Of a DNA stretch of 64,000 nt, positions 56,300-64,000 are shown piece by piece. The position numbers were made by a program, and so were the translations under genes. The notes beneath the pieces are model-generated. The model made no database searches. It was not told the origin of the DNA and was given only the letters and a program-made list of their open reading frames with translations. Location of the stretch: NCBI GenBank assembly GCA_022749755.1, contig CM040451.1, positions 10,615,871 to 10,679,870 of the forward strand. The letters run 5' to 3'. The stretch's first letter is position 1, and each line of letters opens with the position of its first letter. This stretch comes from Azadirachta indica. Lineage: Eukaryota > Streptophyta > Magnoliopsida > Sapindales > Meliaceae.

Positions 56300-59200
56300 T
56301 TGAACAAGATGGGTGTCTAACAACCTTTCTTTAATTTTCACTATATCATATATAGTTAACTATAAATGCCGAAAGATCTCTTGCAATTGGATGCTAGTGT
56401 TTGTCTAAATAAATTGTAGCTCGTGCTTACAAATGAATAAATTAAAAGATCAAAGCTTGGTGTTCTCTATTAGTAGTTAAGCGAGTTAATTACAATCTGA
56501 AGATATAAAGCTTTAGATCATGCAATTGTTTGAAAGCAAAGTCTCCCCTAGCTATTAATTTTATGTTTCCGATAATCCTTAAAAGCTCTTCGGCAAAAGG
56601 ATTCCAATTGGTGAATACTGTATTAGAGTTGGCCAAGACGATTTCACCTACATTGAGAGTGCCACTTGTCTGATCAATACATATATATATATATATATAT
56701 ATATAATAAAAGCCAGTATGACATACTGTCTTTTGTCATGTTTACATTATACATTCACCGTCAACGCCGCCGCCCCAACCCTTATCCATAGACATATATA
56801 GTATTATATATTAATACAAATGATAATAATAATAATAGTCTGCCTCGGTTGGACATACAGATATAAAGGTGTTAACTAGCTTGCTAAGTCCGCCGAAATC
56901 AATTTAACAACATGAATATTAATTAAATGATCAATATCATACGAACATACGTGATTGAATGTGAATCTGCTGCTGCCAGAGTTCAAGGTTTTCTTTTTAA
57001 TAATATAGTTTTGTTTTGGCAAATCACTCATATAATATGAGACTAAAATGAAATAAATTATATGGGACAATAATTAATTAGCAGCAATATACTTCATGCC
57101 TGGCATGACTGATGAAATATTTTAAAAAATTAAGAAAATATATGAAAGTCAATAATTGAGGTGATTTATACTAAATAAAAAATTTTGAGTTTTTATTAAT
57201 TGAAGTCATTTTGAGGAGTTTGTTTGCGAAAGCATATATGCAAGACAACAATGATTCAATCTGCAATACAAGAACTTTCGAAGCCAGCAAAATAATAAAT
57301 AACTTATTTGTAAACAGCTGGACAATGTAAAGATCTAACGCTTAATTTAATTAAACTTCTCGCAATCGTATAGAAGAGAAACAATTGAAATAAAATTTTC
57401 CTTTTAGTAGTATGTTTTAGTGATTATACTTACAATGAAATATACCGAGCTTTTGTAATTCAAATTTCAAGTGGTGTTAAAATTATTCTCTGCATTTCAG
57501 AACAGAATGAGCTTATCAATTCGTCCCTAAGATCCAGGAATTCTTAATTATCAAATGGGACCATTAAACTTTCAGTACAAACGATCATAGGTTGACGCCA
57601 ATTCATCCAGAAAAGAGAATTACGGAAAAGGAATAAATAAATAAATAAATAATATGCAATAGCTAATTTATGCTTGGAATTCTGATAGTTGTCTAGAAAT
57701 TTGTGTAAGTCCGGAATCTTAGGTGCCAACTATGAGCCCTTCTTTATAAAGGTGGCAACACGGGCAAATTGGTCCGAGCTCTACGCGGTACGATACTGTT
57801 TACATATTAGGTAGAGAAAAAAAAAAAAAAAAGTTCGGATTGTACCGTGTCATGAACAATAATCGTATTATATTGGACTGCTCTATTATCTGAACCTACC
57901 GTTTAGTCTGTAAATAGTAACATTGATCCAATCAATAATCGGTTACTATTTATCATTACCATGTAAAATTGATTTTAAATAATAAAACTGAGATTATAAA
58001 ATTATTAAAATAAAATTTAAAATAAATTTAATTACTCATGTAATTTTGTTTAACAAAAGTTATATAAATTTTTAAATTTAAATTTAAACTTAAAAATAAA
58101 AAATGCAAAATTTTAAATAAATGAAATATAATTTTTTTTTTTTTTATAACTATATTGAACTTATATAATAACTTTTGTTCAATTTTAATTTTAACCTACC
58201 TAAAATACAAAGACTAGTAATTTATTTTTGTAAGTTTGTGATTTATAATATTTAGTGTTATTGTTAAATATAATTTGTTATTTAGATATAAAATGAAATG
58301 AAGTAAGAATGATTAAATGTAAAAATTTGTAATTTGTAACATTGAAAAATAAAAAATAAAAATGTCTCCACTACTTTCATTAATTAGTTATTTAGTTACA
58401 AAATAAATTACAGAATTAATACAATTTACATAAATTTTAAATTGCTTAAATTTAAATCTAAAAAAAAAAAAAAAAATATTAATTTTAAATGGATAAAACA
58501 TGAATTTTTAATTTTAATTGTTACAACTATACAAAATTTGCATAAATTTTAAGTAAATATTGTGAAATGATGATTGACAATTATTTTCAAATTAATTTAC
58601 AACTTTGTATATAATATTTTATTTAGAAAAATAAGAATATAATAGAATTGATGATTGTTAATGTTTTTACATTATATTAATTATAACCAAATATGACTGA
58701 AAATCTTATCATGTGTTTATAATTTTATATGTATGAATATCAAAATTATATAATTCTATTATAATCAAAATATAATTTATTATCGTATTTTATTATAAAT
58801 TATAATTATCCATTCAAAATTATAGTGAAGTAATAAATAATAAGTATTGTAAACTAATTATTTATTAAATATATTATTATTTTAAATTTGTTTAATTTAT
58901 TATTATTTTTACTTTAAAAAATTATTTATTATTCAACAAATTTTATTGATTTAAATCAATTTTCAATCTTTAAAATGTAAAAAAATATATTAATAATAAC
59001 AATAATTTATTATTAATATTAATTCACTGTCTATTATTACTGTTTAAGTTTAATGTTATATACAAATTCTGTACGATTCATATGAGCTTATAATTTATGT
59101 TGACCTTATTTTCTAGCGAATCAGGCTGTCACTAACTTATTTTATTGTACGTGCCATACTAACCCGATATAAGAGTTCACATGAACTTATTTTCACCGGC

Positions 59201-62200
59201 ACGACTCATTTGCCATCTATACTTCTTCATGCATTACTAGGCTCTTAAATTTGAGCAATTTGCATATGTTTGGCTAGACATAAGAAAAAATTTAAACTAT
59301 TATTATTTATAACTATTAATGTCCTATTTAACCTTTGGATTCCCATCACAATCCATTCGAGATTATTTCATTTCCAATCATCCCATTGTCATTTCAGATG
59401 TCGTTAACGGTGAAATAAAAAAAATAGTCATCTCGATGACCAAAACAAGTGCAAACTTAATTCATTTTTAACTAATTAAAGTAAAAAATACTAGTAATTC
59501 TTTAATTCTTGCTTAAATAAATATGGTGAGACATTTAATAGGAAAAAGCACGGCTACTTAAATTTGTCTTATAGACAAGACACACTTTTTCAATTTAATT
59601 AATTATTAATTAAAAATAACAATTCTTTCCCGTGTTGTTTCTATTTTGAAATTGTTTGTTCATTTTCAACCTTCAAACTTGAGATTTCAATAATAAAATG
59701 ATTATAATTAAAGGGTTATATGAAAAAAATATATCTCAAATAAATAGATAGATGCATATCTTTAAATAAGGATTATTTTTTTTTGGGCGTTTACACATCA
59801 TACAAGTTTTTTCTACGCTTCTTTTATCTCCCAACATTTGTTGAAATTGAATTTTTACGTAGATTTTTTATATTTGGTGTATCAAATCTTTCATGTTTTG
59901 TTATTTTAGAGTAACAACTACAAAACCTAAATTCTTTGCAAGCTTGTGATACTTTAAGGATATTCGAGTTTGCTTTTGTCAATACACAACTGTGTTAGTT
60001 AAATAAAATACTATTATAGCCTCTTACCTTTAAGTTTATTGATTAAATGATAACTCAATATTATATACTAGTAATAGGTGTGACCTCTCACGATATTCTG
60101 TCTGAATTCTCTTAAATACAAAAAAAAAAAAAATTAATTATAATTATTTGAATCCACATGACAAAGCTCACTCAGTAAAATCAAGTTTGCACATACAAAA
60201 AATTATGATTGATATTTGAATCTACATGACAAATTCCTCATATGAAATTATCAAGCTTGCACTTATGGAGAAATGCTTAAAAAAATTGGGTTTGAATATT
60301 GACTTATACAAATGTTACATAGTTTAAATACTAATGTTGTGCTCATACTTAAAATATTTAAGATTTTAGATTAAGAGATAATTTAAGAAGTAAAGAAAAA
60401 ATAAACATTTCATTATAACTTTTTTGGGTCAATAGAGCCAAACAAAGACAAGTGTTTTAGCATAGTTTATAGACATATTTGCTTAGCATATATTAGTATA
60501 CTTTATAGATATATTTGCTTAACCCATGTACATCACTCGATTGGTAAGAGAAAATTACGCCCTAAAAAAGGAGACATTTATATAGTGCCTTGAATTATTT
60601 TTCTATTTTTATAGACATTATTTTCTATTGAGTAAATTTTCATCATCAAATATTCATTTTTCCTAAGTACATTTCTCTCTTCAACGTATTGAATCAACAA
60701 TTACCTGTAGGTTGAATTTTCGCAGGTAAAATGGATCGAGCTAGTCATTAAATGGCGCACGAGGGTGTCGACTTTGACCAGTGTATTCATAGCAAACCTA
60801 AACCTTCAAAAAATAGTTGTCTCACTCTCAACTAATGCTATATATAATTTTATATAAGCATGTGATAAACATTCTCCTTGTCGTTACTACGTAGTCGTCC
60901 CATTACCGAGTGTCAATTTCTCCTTCGTAGAAACTCAATGTAAATCCACAATAATTCAAAGTAATGATCATCACCAATGGATATAAAAAATTTCACTCAA
61001 GTGTGAAACATTTGATCGTAAATCGAAGTTTCTATCAGCCTTCTCTTCCATCGATCTGCTTAATCTTATAAAAATATATATTTAATTAATTTTATGGTGA
61101 AACCCTTGCCAGCTGGGAGTATGCCAGACCTCCACCTCTTTACAAAATGAAGTTGACAGCTTGTCTTTTGTGCTTCATCTCGTTCATGTCTCCTTCCGAA
61201 TAATTATACAACTAATAAATTCCCATAATTTAGAATATCCAAAAACAACTGAAGTTCAAACTTCAAACCGCGTCTACTGGTTTTGTCTTGTTCAATTTTC
61301 TATCTATTTTTATACTGCAACTTGCTTATTTAAAATCACATATTAAAGGGCTGACGTAAGTAAGACTACGTAACCAGACTTCAACCCTTGCATCTTCACA
61401 GTAGAACATGTGCTGCTTAAAACTATTTTATGTATATGAAACATCTTTGACGGAGTCCTACTGAGAATTCATTAATTAAGTAATTGATTACTTTCTTAAG
61501 TAATAGAATAACTGATGACACGCTTTTGAAGCTGAAGCTACACACTGGCTTCCAAAATTTGATGTATACAGACAAATCCTACTCGGTGTTTCATTACTCG
61601 GTTGAGTCATAGGAATTTTTTCAGAATTCTCTTAGACCAAAAACAGGAAGACAACCTTTGAAATTGGTACGAAGAGTACAACTTCCCAACTGTTAACAAA
61701 TTATAAACGGCAAAATATGAGTCTTAAAAACACTGAACAGTTTATATATACCTGGAAGAGCTAGCTCTATATGTTTCTGTTACGTGAACATCAAAGAATT
61801 ATGGATCGATACAGAATTTTATTTCTAAGACACTAGTTCAATCTAAGTCGTCCTTTTGCTGATATTATTGCTATTTTTATTCTAATTATGCTGGAATTTA
61901 ACATATATATTTGAAATTGTTTACATTTAGTTTGTAATTGATGTCTACCTTCTATTTCATACATTTAAACTTGATAATTTAGATTATTTTTCATGAAAAC
62001 TACGTTAAAATTTATGACATATTAATCCCAAACATATCATTAATTAATTTGTCACTTTTTACTTATTCTTTTAATTTAATGGTGATATCCTATGATTCAA
62101 ATTGGTTTTATTGAATGAGAGCACCATATCAACTATCTAACATGGTATCTCTAGCGTATCCTTTCTGTATCTAATAATATGTATAGATCAAAATTCAGAG

Positions 62201-62647
62201 TTTGTTAAATGATAGAAAAAAATTTTGAATTTTAATATATTAATTATGTAACTTTTATATTAAAAAATTCAATAAAATTTTGTTTTTAGCAAGCTCTTCA
62301 TGCACAGAGTTTTGATTCCATTTCTTTAAGAAAGCAAACCAACTGGATGTCCTTACATTAAAAGAACTCTTTTAGGATCTAAAAGTCGATAAAATAATTT
62401 AAACTATTAATATTATTCTTATATCGTTAGTTGACTAGTCTAAATCGAACCGAAACGATGACTAATAAAAAATTTGATGGAGCAAATATTATAATATAAA
62501 CCCTAGAAGCCCTAGAATGGCATCTATCAAATATTAATCAATGTTTTAGAAGGGGCCCTCTAGAGAAAACATTTTCTTAAATGTCACTGTATTCATTGAA
62601 AATGTAGATATTTAAAAATTAATTAATACATGTCTATCGAATCATAG
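56300..62647. other. Intergenic region between the two MYB genes
   Basis: It starts with the 3' UTR of MYB gene 1. A TA repeat lies at about 56681-56704. Positions 57100-60700 are extremely AT-rich and hold a possible non-autonomous DNA transposon (57750-59220) but no gene. From about 60735 the sequence is the second copy of the MYB upstream region. Confidence 0.5.
57750..59220. mobile_element. Possible non-autonomous DNA transposon
   Basis: The left end reads TATAAAGGTGGCAA and the reverse complement of the right end reads TATAGATGGCAAA, an imperfect terminal inverted repeat of about 13 bp. The inside next to each end contains GC-richer stretches of the CGGGCAAAT / CCGGCACGACTCATTTG kind that are common at plant hAT-like ends, and the core is very AT-rich. 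No clean target-site duplication was found and there is no coding sequence, so this is tentative. Confidence 0.3.
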
Positions 62648-62720
62648 TATAAATAGCAGTGAGCCTGTGAACTTTCTGTCAGGATAGAATTTTGAAATTG
62701 AGTTAGGTTTCCTTGCAAAA
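60735..62720. repeat. Upstream half of the MYB duplication, copy B
   Basis: This is homologous to 52580-54694, as described for copy A. Conservation is patchy: blocks of high similarity alternate with indels. W-box cores persist, for example TTTGACCA near 60774. Confidence 0.85.
62648..62655 (+). promoter_or_regulatory. TATA box of MYB gene 2
   Basis: TATAAATA followed by GCAGTGAGCC lies 73 bp before the ATG at 62721, matching the element and its downstream bases in MYB gene 1. Confidence 0.7.
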
Positions 62721-64000
62721 ATGGTGAAGACTGGAGGCAGTGAGAAGAAATTTTTGCGAAAAGGGACATGGACTCTTGAAGAAGATCGGAAATTGATAGC
62801 TTATATCAGGAAATACGGCATTTGGAACTGGACTGAGATGCCGAAAGCTGCTGGTATATATCTGGGGAACAAACCTCATTCATTTCGTAATGAAATGATC
62901 AAAAATTAATTGAGTAATCGGATATAACCCTTATTTTACTTTCTCTTCTTGTAGGTTTGTTGAGATGCGGGAAGAGTTGTCGTCTCCGTTGGATGAATTA
63001 CCTAAGGCCAGATATTAAACGTGGAAACTTCAGTCAAGAAGAAGATGAAACCATAATGAAGTTGCATGAACTACTGGGAAACCGGTAAGCACTGACAAGT
63101 ACACAGAAATAAATAATTTAGACTTTACTGATTTTGCTTGAAACTGTATGTATATTTTATGTCTCGTCAGGTTTCATCAGGATGCTGCTGTGTTGATCAT
63201 CTGAATTTTGATTTGATTAAAAATTAATGTTTAGCATTTCTTGGTAATATTGAAAGTACAGGATCTCTGAACTCATGCTGAGAATATGCTGATCACTTCA
63301 CTTGATTTATATGTACTGCGATTTTATGAATGGTTGTAAAGTTATAGCTGAGTCTTTTTGCTGCAACAGATGCACTTGCTCCTTCATAAAATGATAATTC
63401 CATGTAAAAATTTTATGCAAGTTAATTTACAAATACGTTATGCAAATGATGTATGAATTTTGGAATCTGCTAGGTTTGGAAATTATTAATTAGTTTCTAG
63501 GAAATTAATTTAGGAGTCACTCCAAAATAGCTAGTATCATCAAAACATAGGAATATTGAGATTGCTTTATTAATTAAAGATTAGATCGGTTAAGAATTTG
63601 ACAGAGATCAACCTCTGAACAATTGAAGCATCATATATATAATTTTGTGAATTCTGCCAAGATAATGTAAGATTGTTCAAGATAGATATGATATATAGGC
63701 ATTAATTTCAATTATTGGAACGCAAGTTCTTAGGATCTTTTACAGTTTAATTAATTGATAATATATGCTAATATTTGTATCTTTTCTTTAATTATCAGAT
63801 GGTCTGCTATTGCATCAAGACTGCCCGGAAGAACGGACAACGAGATTAAAAATCACTGGCACAGCCGCTTGAAGAAACGCTCTAAGAATAACCTTCGGGT
63901 GCCAACAACTAAGTCTTTGAAAGGAACTCAAACAGCCAATAATATTGTTGAAGCCATCCAGATTAATCTACCTGAACCTGATCTTTTACTTCCAAATAAC
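62721..64000 (+). CDS. R2R3-MYB transcription factor, gene 2 (partial at right edge)
   Basis: Exons 62721-62853, 62955-63084 and 63799 to beyond 64000 are visible, with the same 133/130-bp sizes and splice phases as gene 1. The complete R2R3 domain is present: [15 protein letters not shown] and GIWNWTEM in R2, [37 protein letters not shown] and [10 protein letters not shown] in R3. Differences from gene 1 are mostly conservative; the N-terminus ([17 protein letters not shown]) and the linker (RPDIKRGNF) differ most. No lesion is seen in the visible part. The Ser/Asn-rich C-terminal region is cut by the window edge. As the tandem duplicate of gene 1 it probably binds similar sites. Confidence 0.9.

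Overview
The window is nuclear DNA of a flowering plant, most likely a eudicot. It is AT-rich, its genes have GT/AG introns, and it carries LTR-retrotransposon remains and families found only in plants (G-type lectin S-receptor-like kinases, R2R3-MYB, B-box CO-like zinc fingers, PHOS32-type universal stress proteins). Several proteins look like those of Citrus and other Sapindales, but this is an impression from memory, not a search result. There are no bacterial or organellar features.

The left part (1-28818) is a tandem array of G-type lectin S-receptor-like kinases, all on the minus strand. There are five gene-sized copies and two relics. From left to right: copy 1, cut by the window edge (<1-1154); copy 2 (3537-6647), with two +1 homopolymer frameshifts; copy 3 (7712-10827), intact, 832 aa; a decayed pseudogene (12154-about 14210); copy 4 (14677-17708), with a dead upstream start, a nonsense codon and a 1-bp deletion but a clean kinase half; an exon-1 relic (about 21340-23158); copy 5 (25727-28818), intact, 826 aa. 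The complete copies share a seven-exon layout with nearly constant internal exon lengths (105, 188-191, 211, 238 and 151 bp). A 5'-truncated, stop-ridden Ty3/gypsy element (about 18165-21335) abuts the relic, and a 700-bp solo LTR with a 5-bp target duplication sits inside it.

The middle part (28819-51000) is ordinary single-copy sequence. It holds a small EF-hand protein of the PBP1/KRP1 type (33155), a BBX28/BBX29-type B-box protein (35421), a PHOS32/34-type universal stress protein (42757, minus), a NOSIP/CSU1-type RING E3 ligase (44198) and a five-exon PLAC8-family membrane protein (48360). The first three occur in the same neighbourhood on Arabidopsis chromosomes 5 and 4, so this is probably an old conserved block.

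The right part (51000-64000) is very AT-rich and carries two tandem R2R3-MYB genes: one complete (54695-56299, 280 aa) and one cut by the right edge (62721->64000). They lie about 8.0 kb apart and share homologous upstream DNA reaching back about 2 kb, so the duplication copied gene and promoter together. No novel multi-gene system is evident. The points of most interest are the graded decay of the kinase array, the nested insertions, the conserved PBP1-BBX-PHOS32 trio and the duplicated MYB regulatory region.
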